6,254 bases of DNA, taken from contig JAGWPH010000079.1 in the NCBI GenBank assembly GCA_028870615.1, positions 1 through 6,254 on the forward strand, in the 5' to 3' direction. Positions 1 through 5,979 of the stretch are shown here, one piece after another. The DNA comes from Betaproteobacteria bacterium (GTDB lineage Bacteria; Pseudomonadota; Gammaproteobacteria; Burkholderiales; Ferrovaceae). The position numbers and the translations under genes were made by a program. The notes under the pieces are model-generated. The model ran no database searches and was not told the origin of the DNA. It was given only the letters and a program-made list of their open reading frames with translations. Position 1 is the first letter of the stretch. Each line of letters opens with the position of its first letter.

Positions 1-1049
1 CCAGGCACCTGGACGTCATAGACGTAATCTGTTCCGCACGGCGAGAGCGATTTGACCGTGGCCACAAAACTTTCGCGATGGGGATTACGACGGTATTGGG
101 CGATCAACCGGGTGAGGTGATTCTGTTTGGCCTGGTCGGCAAAGCCGATGTGATCGTGAAACCGGACCAGATTGTCATTGGCGATGACCAGTTCATGTTG
201 CGCCTGAATCAGATAATCCTTGAACCCCCCTTTCCCGTCAGGGAGGCCTTTCAATTGGATGTCGCTGCGGTTGGGGCAGAGGGTGGAGATGATCCCCAAA
301 CGCGCCAGCATGCGCTGCAAGGCTTCCAGCAACGGTTGATTGGACTGGGTGAGGTGCACGCTGCACTCCTTGTCCGGGGTGCCCCGCACCGAGCCATCGG
401 CATCGAACAGCCCGCGCAAAAAGCCCACGTAAAATGCAGACGAGGCTTCTTCGATCTCAGGGGTCACGGTTTGTTCGTGGCCCATGCCATAGGTCAAGGC
501 CAGGGCCCGCAGACTGGCTGACTGGAAGCGATACTCGTTACGACCCGCCACGCGTTGCCAGCCTTGTTGATGATCAGCACGTTTCTTCAGCGTCGTCGCG
601 GCATCGGTGACGGCCTGGCGAATCGATTCGGCGCCAGCATGTTCCCAGACCGACAGGACAGCCTGTTCCTGTTTTAAAACACCGTCACCTACCAGAAGTC
701 CCAACAGATACCCCTGGTGTGCCGTGCCTGACCCCGCCCAGCCCGAGACTTCGCGATGGTTGTTCAGGACGACGGCGTCTCCCGGGACAAGATCGCGGGC
801 TTCAACCCAGGCAGTCTCCTGGCGGTCGTGCCCCGTAGCCTTCAGCACACGATGGTCCCCAGTGAGCTGCAGTTTGAAACCCTCCTGAGTGGCCAGTTGA
901 TAGACGGATTTGAGGCCGGTCTTGAAAAAGCCCACTGCGCTGGTGCGATAGGGCACGCCATCAACCAGTGCAGTGAACGGCAGGCCGGTGAGATCGGCCA
1001 CGCGGCGCGCTCCCTCGGTCGTCATCACCCAGGTGTTGGCAGTGACACA
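1..1049 (-). mobile_element. Intein with LAGLIDADG homing endonuclease inside nrdJ (C-terminal splice junction outside window)
   Basis: A protein intron that excises itself and joins the reductase exteins. Its endonuclease copies the element into intein-free alleles. 349 residues are visible (numbering from Cys1, codon 1047-1049). Block A is CVTANTWVMTTEGARRV at 1-17, with nucleophile C1. Block B is LQLTGDHRVL at 60-69, with T63 and H66. The two endonuclease dodecapeptides are LLGLLVGDG at 115-123 (bases 681-707) and LRGLFDADG at 211-219 (bases 393-419). Their eighth-position aspartates, D122 and D218, are the expected metal-binding residues. VRFHDHIGF at 295-303 resembles block H. YVYDVQVPG at 342-350 is the start of block F, and the last Gly is set by GG at the edge. 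Block G (His-Asn) and the +1 Cys should follow within about 20-25 codons off the window. The frame is open throughout, so the intein looks intact and recently mobile. Splicing itself is inferred. Confidence 0.95.
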
Positions 1050-2018
1050 GGGATTGGTGGCGCGGATATTTTCACACCACCAGTTGTTATTCATTTCGTT
1101 GACGCGGTCGATCAGGATGAATCCCGGTTCGGCATAATCATAGGTGGAGGTCATGATGACGTCCCACAGCCGACGTGCCTTAAGGGTTTTGTACACCTGA
1201 CAGGCCACGCGCCCGTCCTCGCGGGTGACGTACTTGTTCTTGACCGGCCACTCGCGCCACACGATGTCAGTCGCCAGGGTGAGGTTGATGCCATCGCTCT
1301 CCACTTCAGCTTGCGTGATGGGAAAGGCGAGACGCCAGTCCGCGTCGGCTTTCACGGCTTCCATGAATTCGCGCGTGATGAGGCAGGACAGGTTGAATTG
1401 CCGCAATCGGCCCGCCTCTCGCTTGGCTTTGATGAAGTCCATTACGTCAGGGTGGGAGATGTCGAAAGTGGCCATTTGTGCACCGCGCCGACCGCCAGCC
1501 GACGAAACGGTGAAACACATCTTGTCATAGATGTCCATGAAGGACAGGGGGCCAGACGTATAGGCCCCTGCGCCTGCCACAAACGCGCCCTTGGGGCGCA
1601 GCGAAGAAAATTCGTAGCCGATGCCGCAACCGGCTTTGAGTGTGAGGCCGGCTTCGTGTACTTTTTCCAGAATGCCGTTCATGCTGTCTTCGATGGTGCC
1701 AGAGACCGTGCAGTTGATGGTGCTGGTGGCAGGTTTATGTTCCAGCGCGCCGGCATTCGAGGTGATGCGCCCGGCGGGAATGGCGCCCTGGCGCAAGGCC
1801 CACAGGAAGCGCTCGTTCCAGAAGGCGCGTTTTTCGGGCGTGGCCTCGGCATCCGACAGGGCTTTGGCCACACGTCGGTAGGTGTCATCAATCTCCAGAT
1901 CGATGGGTTGTCCTTGCTTGTTCTTGAGGCGGTATTTTTTATCCCAGATGTCTGTGGAGACAGGTTGCATGGCCACTTCCTGGGCGGTGTGTTGCGTGGC
2001 TTTGACGGCAGTAAGCAT
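1..2018 (-). CDS. nrdJ: Class II (adenosylcobalamin-dependent) ribonucleoside-diphosphate reductase, intein-containing, 3' end outside window
   Basis: Makes deoxyribonucleotides by B12-radical chemistry, without oxygen, in the cytoplasm. The visible product is 672 residues: 323 of N-terminal reductase (N-extein), then an intein. Reductase landmarks are INCTVSGTIEDSM around 101-113, where C103 is the probable N-terminal redox cysteine; KAGCGIGYEFSSLRPKGA at 128-145; SSAGGRRGAQM at 172-182; and ENIRATNP at 316-323, directly before the intein. The family motif continues as NPCGEQ, so the radical cysteine and everything after it lie beyond the left edge. There is no N-terminal ATP-cone: the catalytic domain begins within about 25 residues. 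The ATG at 2018 is supported by AGGGGG at 2022-2027, four bases or so upstream. The promoter and NrdR box upstream indicate nucleotide-pool-responsive repression. The family call is secure from motifs. NDP rather than NTP as substrate is inferred from the subgroup. It could only be mistaken for another B12-type reductase paralogue. Confidence 0.93.
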   Translation of the reverse strand, partial: MLTAVKATQHTAQEVAMQPVSTDIWDKKYRLKNKQGQPIDLEIDDTYRRVAKALSDAEATPEKRAFWNERFLWALRQGAIPAGRITSNAGALEHKPATSTINCTVSGTIEDSMNGILEKVHEAGLTLKAGCGIGYEFSSLRPKGAFVAGAGAYTSGPLSFMDIYDKMCFTVSSAGGRRGAQMATFDISHPDVMDFIKAKREAGRLRQFNLSCLITREFMEAVKADADWRLAFPITQAEVESDGINLTLATDIVWREWPVKNKYVTREDGRVACQVYKTLKARRLWDVIMTSTYDYAEPGFILIDRVNEMNNNWWCENIRATNPCVTANTWVMTTEGARRVADLTGLPFTALVDGVPYRTSAVGFFKTGLKSVYQLATQEGFKLQLTGDHRVLKATGHDRQETAWVEARDLVPGDAVVLNNHREVSGWAGSGTAHQGYLLGLLVGDGVLKQEQAVLSVWEHAGAESIRQAVTDAATTLKKRADHQQGWQRVAGRNEYRFQSASLRALALTYGMGHEQTVTPEIEEASSAFYVGFLRGLFDADGSVRGTPDKECSVHLTQSNQPLLEALQRMLARLGIISTLCPNRSDIQLKGLPDGKGGFKDYLIQAQHELVIANDNLVRFHDHIGFADQAKQNHLTRLIAQYRRNPHRESFVATVKSLSPCGTDYVYDVQVP

Positions 2019-2057
2019 GAGCCCCCTGATATGGTTATTGTTTTAGTGAAGAACATC

Positions 2058-2085
2058 ACAAAACCACAATATCTTGTGGTTTTGT
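2058..2085. repeat. 28-bp perfect inverted repeat enclosing the NrdR box
   Basis: Left arm ACAAAACCACAA (2058-2069) and right arm TTGTGGTTTTGT (2074-2085) are exact reverse complements, separated by TATC. The arms extend six bases beyond the 16-bp NrdR box on each side, so the symmetry is longer than the operator needs. In RNA it would form a 12-bp stem at the start of the nrdJ leader. There is no T-run directly after it on either strand, so it is not a typical terminator. Confidence 0.9.
2064..2079 (-). promoter_or_regulatory. NrdR box (repressor operator) upstream of nrdJ
   Basis: CCACAATATCTTGTGG matches the NrdR consensus as I remember it (ACACWATATATWGTGT) at 13 of 16 positions. It is the centre of a longer perfect palindrome at 2058-2085. 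It sits 12-27 bases downstream of the predicted -10 hexamer, over the start of the transcript, so bound repressor would block initiation. NrdR is the ATP/dATP-sensing zinc-finger and ATP-cone repressor of bacterial reductase genes. The assignment fits the identity of the downstream gene. Confidence 0.85.
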
Positions 2086-2090
2086 CGCAA

Positions 2091-2117
2091 ATTATCCCTT
2101 TTTGTGGGGGTCGTCAA
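2091..2117 (-). promoter_or_regulatory. Sigma70-like promoter for nrdJ
   Basis: On the minus strand, TTGACG (2112-2117) matches the -35 consensus at 5 of 6 positions. GATAAT (2091-2096) matches the -10 consensus at 5 of 6. They are separated by 15 bases, which is short of the ideal 17. Transcription would start near 2083, inside the NrdR palindrome, leaving a leader of about 65 bases before the ATG at 2018. The position relative to the operator supports the call; the short spacer lowers confidence. Confidence 0.55.
2095..2110 (-). promoter_or_regulatory. Possible degenerate second NrdR box
   Basis: This 16-bp stretch, CCC-ACAAAAA-GGG on the minus strand, matches the NrdR consensus at only about 8 of 16 positions. 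Its centre, however, is exactly 31 bp (three helical turns) from the centre of the strong box at 2064-2079. NrdR sites usually occur as pairs at that spacing. It lies in the -35/-10 spacer. Read alone it would not be called a box; the call depends on the spacing. Confidence 0.4.
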
Positions 2118-2139
2118 CACCTCAGGAATGACGCGGCTT

Positions 2140-2952
2140 TCAGACCTGCCGGGAACCCATGCGCAACAGGATAAAGTACAGTCGTCGAGGCAGCCAGCTC
2201 ATGACTTTGAGAAAATAGGTGAAGCGTTTGGGGAAGTGGATTTCGAATTCCCCACGCTCCATGCCATTGACGATTTCGCTTGCAGCAGCTTTGGCCGGGA
2301 GCAGGGCAGGCATGGTGAAGTTGTTTCCCGCAGTCATGGCAGTGGCAATAAAGCCAGGGCAGATACGGTACACCGCAAGACCCAGGGGGCGCAGCTCGAA
2401 ATACAGTCCTTCACACAGGTTGTTGAGGGCTGCCTTGCTGGGGGCATAGGCCAGGGCGCGCGGCAGGCCGTTGTAACCGGCCACGCTGCTGATGATGGCG
2501 ATGCCGCCTCGCCCCTGGCGAGTGAGGAGGGGTAATGTTGCCGCCAGGACATGATAGGTTCCCATCAGGTTGACATCCATGACCATGCGTAGCACGGGCA
2601 GGTGCGCTGCATTGAACGAAGACGCGCGCAACGCGTCGTACATCCCTGCAGCGATCAGCACCAGATCCAGTCCGTCCCAGCGCGCGAGAAGAGTCTGGGC
2701 GGCGCGATCCACTGCGGCAGGATCCGTGATGTCAAGGGGCAGCACGGTTGCCGCTGCGCCAGCACCTGGAGCAAAACGTGCACGAAGCGCTTCCAGGGCG
2801 TCACTGCGACGCGCTGAAAGCGCTACCCAGGCCCCCCGCTCTGCCAGTAACAGCGCAGTTTCCGCGCCAATGCCGCTAGAAGCGCCGATGATCCAGACGC
2901 GTTGCCCAGCCCAGTGAGTGATGGGGGGGTTAAGAGGGGGGAACAGGGGCAT
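2140..2952 (-). CDS. Short-chain dehydrogenase/reductase (SDR) family oxidoreductase
   Basis: A classical SDR of 270 residues, expected to oxidise or reduce a hydroxyl or carbonyl group with NAD(P)(H) through a Rossmann fold. Motifs in order: cofactor glycine motif GASSGIG at 23-29; SARR at 46-49, whose basic residues after the second strand favour NADPH; D74 in LDIT; AAG at 101-103 (the NNAG position); N128; catalytic S156 in IISSVAG; Y169 and K173 in YAPSK; and PGF at 199-201. All four catalytic residues (N, S, Y, K) are present. The C-terminal tail, about residues 235-270, is basic, hydrophobic and aromatic (FPKRFTYFLKV, LPRRLYFILL) and could dock on membrane. SDRs with such tails are often annotated near lipid-modification genes, but the substrate cannot be named. 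No clear Shine-Dalgarno precedes the ATG at 2952; the nearest upstream ATG is out of frame. It ends 121 bp before nrdJ, which has its own promoter, so co-transcription is uncertain. Confidence 0.9.
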   Translation of the reverse strand: MPLFPPLNPPITHWAGQRVWIIGASSGIGAETALLLAERGAWVALSARRSDALEALRARFAPGAGAAATVLPLDITDPAAVDRAAQTLLARWDGLDLVLIAAGMYDALRASSFNAAHLPVLRMVMDVNLMGTYHVLAATLPLLTRQGRGGIAIISSVAGYNGLPRALAYAPSKAALNNLCEGLYFELRPLGLAVYRICPGFIATAMTAGNNFTMPALLPAKAAASEIVNGMERGEFEIHFPKRFTYFLKVMSWLPRRLYFILLRMGSRQV

Positions 2953-3045
2953 GGGTCGGAATCTGGAACGGGAAACGCATTTTAGCTGATTGGGTTAAAA
3001 TAGCGTGACTTTGTAACTGACACTTTAGACTGTACGTTATTAAAA
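2953..3045. promoter_or_regulatory. Divergent intergenic region between the SDR and desaturase genes
   Basis: This 93-bp gap must carry the promoters for both divergent genes. It is clearly more AT-rich than its flanks from about 2975 onwards (TTAAAAT at 2995-3001, TTATTAAAA at 3037-3045). An imperfect direct repeat, ACTTTGTAACTG (3008-3019) and ACTTTAGACTG (3022-3032), recurs at a 14-bp interval and could be paired regulator half-sites. I could not place a convincing -35/-10 pair on either strand. Neither flanking start codon has a recognisable Shine-Dalgarno sequence. Confidence 0.45.
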
Positions 3046-4155
3046 ATGACAACTGAAACCTCTCTCATCGATCCGGCTGAAATACCGGTTGTGGCTCCTG
3101 GCGCCCCGTTTCCTGGACGCAAGGTTGTCCGTGGCTGGCTGATCCCCCTGTGCTCCAAGAGCACGTGGCTGCCTCTGTTGTTGCTGATGTTTGACTTTGC
3201 CCTGTTTTTCGGAGCCATTGGAGCCACGATATTGTTGACTTCGCCCTGGGCCAAGATCGGCATGGGGCTGGTGGCCGGATTCATCATTGGCCGCCTGTTC
3301 ATTCTGGGCCATGATGCCTGCCATCAAAGCTTTACACCGTTCCGGCTGCTCAACAAGATCCTCGGGCGCATTGCTTTCCTACCGTCTCTCACGCCCTACA
3401 GCCTGTGGGATATCGGACATAACCTGGTACACCATGGTCAGACCAACCTGAAAGGGTTTGATTTCGTCTGGGCACCGCTTTCCGTGGAAGAGTTTGAGGC
3501 GCTATCTCCGGGGCGCCGTCTGCTGGAGCGCCTGTATCGCAGCGGCTGGGCCCCCGGGTTGTACTACTTCATCGAAATGTGGTGGTTGCGCATGTACTTT
3601 CCCAGCAAAACCTACATGGGTGCGCGCCGCAAGGCATTTTTTTGGGACAGCCTGCTGGTTACGGTGTTTGCTCTGATATGGATTGGAACGCTGACGGCAT
3701 GCGCGTTTACCACGGGGCAATCGGTATGGCTGACCGTGGGGGCTGGTTTTGTGGCGCCCTTCTTGTTCTGGAATTTTATGATCGGCTTCGTGGTGTACGC
3801 GCACCATACGCACACCGCCGTAGCCTGGTATGACAACAAAACGGAGTGGGTTCGTGCCCAGCCGTTTGTCACGACGACGGTTCACCTGATTTTCCGCTTC
3901 AAGGTGGGGGCATTGATGCACCACATCATGGAGCATACCGCGCACCATCTGGACATGGGTATTCCGATGTACCGCCTCAAAGAAGCCCAGAAGTTTCTGG
4001 AAACCCATCTTCCCGGCCGCATTATCATTCAAAATTTTTCCTGGAATTGGTACTTCAAGACGGCTCATCTGTGCAAGCTCTATGATTTCAAGGCCAAACG
4101 CTGGCTTGATTTCTATGGCAACCCCACCAGCCCTCCGGCCCTCGTTCCACATTAG
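3046..4155 (+). CDS. Membrane fatty acid desaturase (delta-12/omega-6-like, di-iron)
   Basis: A 369-residue integral membrane enzyme expected to insert a cis double bond into fatty acyl chains of membrane lipids, using O2 and electrons from a ferredoxin or similar donor. The three histidine boxes of the di-iron desaturase/hydroxylase family are intact: HDACH (89-93), HNLVHH (125-130) and HTAHH (297-301), with an extra H293 in HHIMEH. Hydrophobic segments lie at about 41-65, 70-88, 198-223 and 227-252, leaving the histidine boxes on the cytoplasmic face. HHLDMGIPMYRLKEAQ at 300-315 resembles the delta-12 branch, where the same position carries a similar IP-x-Y-x-L run. Regiospecificity is inferred; ketolases and hydroxylases share the boxes. 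The ATG at 3046 is the only sensible start but lacks a visible Shine-Dalgarno. The 24-bp gap to the next gene suggests a two-gene transcript. Confidence 0.9.
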   Translation: MTTETSLIDPAEIPVVAPGAPFPGRKVVRGWLIPLCSKSTWLPLLLLMFDFALFFGAIGATILLTSPWAKIGMGLVAGFIIGRLFILGHDACHQSFTPFRLLNKILGRIAFLPSLTPYSLWDIGHNLVHHGQTNLKGFDFVWAPLSVEEFEALSPGRRLLERLYRSGWAPGLYYFIEMWWLRMYFPSKTYMGARRKAFFWDSLLVTVFALIWIGTLTACAFTTGQSVWLTVGAGFVAPFLFWNFMIGFVVYAHHTHTAVAWYDNKTEWVRAQPFVTTTVHLIFRFKVGALMHHIMEHTAHHLDMGIPMYRLKEAQKFLETHLPGRIIIQNFSWNWYFKTAHLCKLYDFKAKRWLDFYGNPTSPPALVPH

Positions 4156-4179
4156 TCCGGCTGTAGCACCCACCCTGTT

Positions 4180-5457
4180 GTGAACGCCACTCCACTGGTC
4201 TCCCCCACGTTCGGGGAAGCGTTGCGCTACTGGCATCGGTTGGGCTGGACCAGTTTTGGCGGGCCTGTGGCGCAAATTGCGATGATGCATGAGGACGTTG
4301 TCATGCGGAAGCGTTGGGTGGATCAAGCCCACTTTCAGCACGCCATGAACTATTGCGTACTCTTGCCAGGGCCTGAAGCCCAACAACTGGCCACTTATCT
4401 GGGCTGGTTGTTGCATGGCGTGCGTGGCGGGCTGGCCGCTGGCCTGTTGTTCATTTTGCCTTCCATTGCGATACTCCTGGGGTTTGCTACGATCTACGTG
4501 CATTACGGTCAGATTCCTGGTGTGGCAGGATTCTTCATGGGTCTTAAACCCGCAGTGCTGGCCCTGATCGTGATGGCGGCCGTACGCATTGGCAAAAAAA
4601 GTTTGCGTCAGGACATTCATGTGTGGACCGCTTGCGCCGCTGCGGGCCTGTCTTTTATCCATGCACCGTTTGTTTTGATCATTGGCGCCGCTGGAGTGGC
4701 GGGATGGATCTGGCGCACGCACTATTTGCCTGCTGACATGGCCAATGGGTCGGAGATTCCGGCTTTCAGGACATTTCCATTGAGCGTCCTGCGCGTGCTG
4801 CTGGTTGGGTTCGGTTTGTGGCTGCTGCCCCTGGGATTGGCGTACGGATTGGGTCAGCAGGGAGACTGGTTTCGCAAGTTAGGATTGTTCTATACCGGTA
4901 CAGCGCTATTTTCTTTTGGAGGGGCCTATACCGTGTTGCCTTATGTATGGCAGGGCGCCGTACATGACTATGGATGGATCACTACCACGCAAATGATGGA
5001 CGCCTTGGCGCTGGGTGAAACGACCCCCGGTCCGCTGATCATGATCGTGGCATTCGTGGGCTATCTTTCCAGTTGGAATCATTTGCATCTGTTGGACTGG
5101 ACGCGCGACGGGTATGCGCTGATAGGTGGGTTGGTGGCGGTATGGTACACCTTCCTGCCTGGCTTTCTCGCCATTCTGGTGGGTGCGCCCTGGGTGGAAA
5201 GAACCCGTCACCTGCCCAATGTTGGCGCCTCCCTGATGGCTATTTCAGCGGCTGTCGTGGGGTTGATAGCGCACCTTGCGCTGCAGGCGCTGGGGCATGT
5301 GGTAGGGAGTGGGGTGAGCTTGACGGTCAACGGCCTGATGGCGGCGCTTGCCCTGCTGGCATTCTATCTGCTGTATGCACGGCCAGGGGTCCCGACTTGG
5401 GCTGTGGTACTGGGTTCGGGGGCGATCGGTGCAATCTTTACCGGATTGGGCTACTGA
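4180..5457 (+). CDS. chrA: Chromate transporter family protein (CHR, long-chain two-domain type)
   Basis: A 425-residue polytopic inner-membrane protein of the chromate ion transporter family, whose characterised members export chromate. It has the two homologous halves of long-chain ChrA. The first half has SFGGPVAQIAMMH (25-37) and LLPGPEAQQLATYLGW (61-76). The second repeats the pattern as SFGGAYTVLPYV (245-256) and LGETTPGPLIMIVAFVGY (278-295). About ten or more hydrophobic segments cover the rest. The start is taken as GTG at 4180, giving the normal short N-terminus. The first in-frame ATG (M35, at 4282) would cut into the FGGP motif, and an in-frame stop (that of the desaturase) lies 24 bp upstream. 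No Shine-Dalgarno is evident, so translation may be coupled to the desaturase gene. Whether it confers chromate resistance or carries sulfate-like anions cannot be told; no chrB-type regulator is in view. Confidence 0.92.
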   Translation: MNATPLVSPTFGEALRYWHRLGWTSFGGPVAQIAMMHEDVVMRKRWVDQAHFQHAMNYCVLLPGPEAQQLATYLGWLLHGVRGGLAAGLLFILPSIAILLGFATIYVHYGQIPGVAGFFMGLKPAVLALIVMAAVRIGKKSLRQDIHVWTACAAAGLSFIHAPFVLIIGAAGVAGWIWRTHYLPADMANGSEIPAFRTFPLSVLRVLLVGFGLWLLPLGLAYGLGQQGDWFRKLGLFYTGTALFSFGGAYTVLPYVWQGAVHDYGWITTTQMMDALALGETTPGPLIMIVAFVGYLSSWNHLHLLDWTRDGYALIGGLVAVWYTFLPGFLAILVGAPWVERTRHLPNVGASLMAISAAVVGLIAHLALQALGHVVGSGVSLTVNGLMAALALLAFYLLYARPGVPTWAVVLGSGAIGAIFTGLGY

Positions 5458-5837
5458 CCAGCGTACTGGGCCAGCCCGTTTCCAAACGACCAGTTTTCCT
5501 TTTTGACTTCCACCAGATTGATGATCACATCTGCGATTCGAATCGGGGTGTGTTGCGGGAAACTTTCAGCGATGCGTTGGTAGAGCGCCTGCTTTAATGC
5601 CGTGCTGCGGCCTTCGTTAAGAAAGATTTGCACGATGGCGGTGGGTCCGTGGTGTTTGATGCCCAGGTACTCCTCGGCGATGACAAGGTCTGCCGGTTCG
5701 TGTTCGCGGATGATTTGAAATTTGTCCTGTTCCGGCACGTTAACAGTTTCTACCATGGCTCGGTGAATGCTGTCGGAGAGGGCCTGTTTTTCGATGGGTG
5801 TGAGGCCCTGGGGCAATTCGATTCTGACGAGAGGCAT
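5451..5837 (-). CDS. Tautomerase-superfamily protein (malonate semialdehyde decarboxylase-like subgroup)
   Basis: A 128-residue cytoplasmic protein of the 4-oxalocrotonate tautomerase superfamily. In this superfamily the amino-terminal proline, exposed when Met is removed, acts as the catalytic acid or base. It begins MPLVRIELPQGLT, and carries VPEQDKFQI (34-42) and the subgroup signature NWSFGNGLAQYA near the C-terminus. D38 (Asp-37 of the mature protein) matches the catalytic Asp of malonate semialdehyde decarboxylase as I remember it. R77 (mature Arg-76) probably aligns with one of that enzyme's two active-site arginines; the other position is not Arg. It may therefore be a decarboxylase, hydratase or simple tautomerase; the substrate is unknown. 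The proline-2 start fixes the ATG at 5837, although no good Shine-Dalgarno is visible. It converges on and overlaps chrA by 7 bp (5451-5457), and is transcribed away from the phasin gene. Confidence 0.88.
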   Translation of the reverse strand: MPLVRIELPQGLTPIEKQALSDSIHRAMVETVNVPEQDKFQIIREHEPADLVIAEEYLGIKHHGPTAIVQIFLNEGRSTALKQALYQRIAESFPQHTPIRIADVIINLVEVKKENWSFGNGLAQYAGQ

Positions 5838-5882
5838 GATGGCTGGCTCAAGCTAAAGGGGAAACTATAGCAGACCCGCGTA

Positions 5883-5900
5883 CCTGCCGCAGTGCGCAGG
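5883..5900. repeat. CCTGC/GCAGG inverted repeat upstream of the phasin gene
   Basis: CCTGC (5883-5887) and GCAGG (5896-5900) are reverse complements around CGCAGTGC. The left half also contains CTGCCGCAG (5884-5892), another small palindrome. TGC/GCA-rich palindromes of the CTGC-Nx-GCAG kind are described as PhaR targets near phasin genes in some proteobacteria, so this could be an operator. No T-run follows, so it is not a terminator. The PhaR link is an inference from context. Confidence 0.4.
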
Positions 5901-5935
5901 CCGGGCAGAAGCTTGTTTGCGGGACGATGGGGTAT

Positions 5936-5962
5936 TTGTCAAAGGTAGAATTGTCGTAAAAA
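5936..5962 (+). promoter_or_regulatory. Weak candidate promoter for the phasin gene
   Basis: TTGTCA (5936-5941, 5 of 6 to the -35 consensus) and TAAAAA (5957-5962, 4 of 6 to the -10) are 15 bases apart. This is the best pair I found in the 178-bp gap between the tautomerase and phasin starts. The short spacer and poor -10 make it tentative. Transcription would begin near 5969, leaving a leader of about 45 bases that holds the hairpin at 5980-5996. Confidence 0.25.
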
Positions 5963-5979
5963 AAGGAGTATGTTGGCTC

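Noticed and set aside
1..1049. An independent endonuclease gene or a group I intron instead of an intein
   Set aside because: The frame is continuous with the reductase without a stop or new start, and the protein-splicing blocks A, B and F bracket the endonuclease domain.
2058..2085. The 28-bp inverted repeat as a terminator for the SDR gene
   Set aside because: The stem is AT-rich, not followed by a T-run on the minus strand, and its core matches the NrdR box in front of a reductase gene, so an operator explains it better.
756..2174. A 472-codon open frame on the plus strand opposite nrdJ
   Set aside because: It is the antisense shadow of the reductase/intein frame. Its translation has no recognisable domain, while the minus strand shows continuous reductase and intein motifs.
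2986..2999. FNR/Anr-like sequence CTGAT-N4-TTAAA in the SDR/desaturase gap
   Set aside because: It matches only about 7 of the 10 fixed positions of TTGAT-N4-ATCAA and lacks the second half-site core.
3502..4722. A 406-codon open frame on the minus strand across the desaturase and chrA genes
   Set aside because: It spans the ends of two well-supported plus-strand genes and their gap, and has no domain-like sequence (rich in Gln, His, Arg and Pro). It is a codon-bias shadow.
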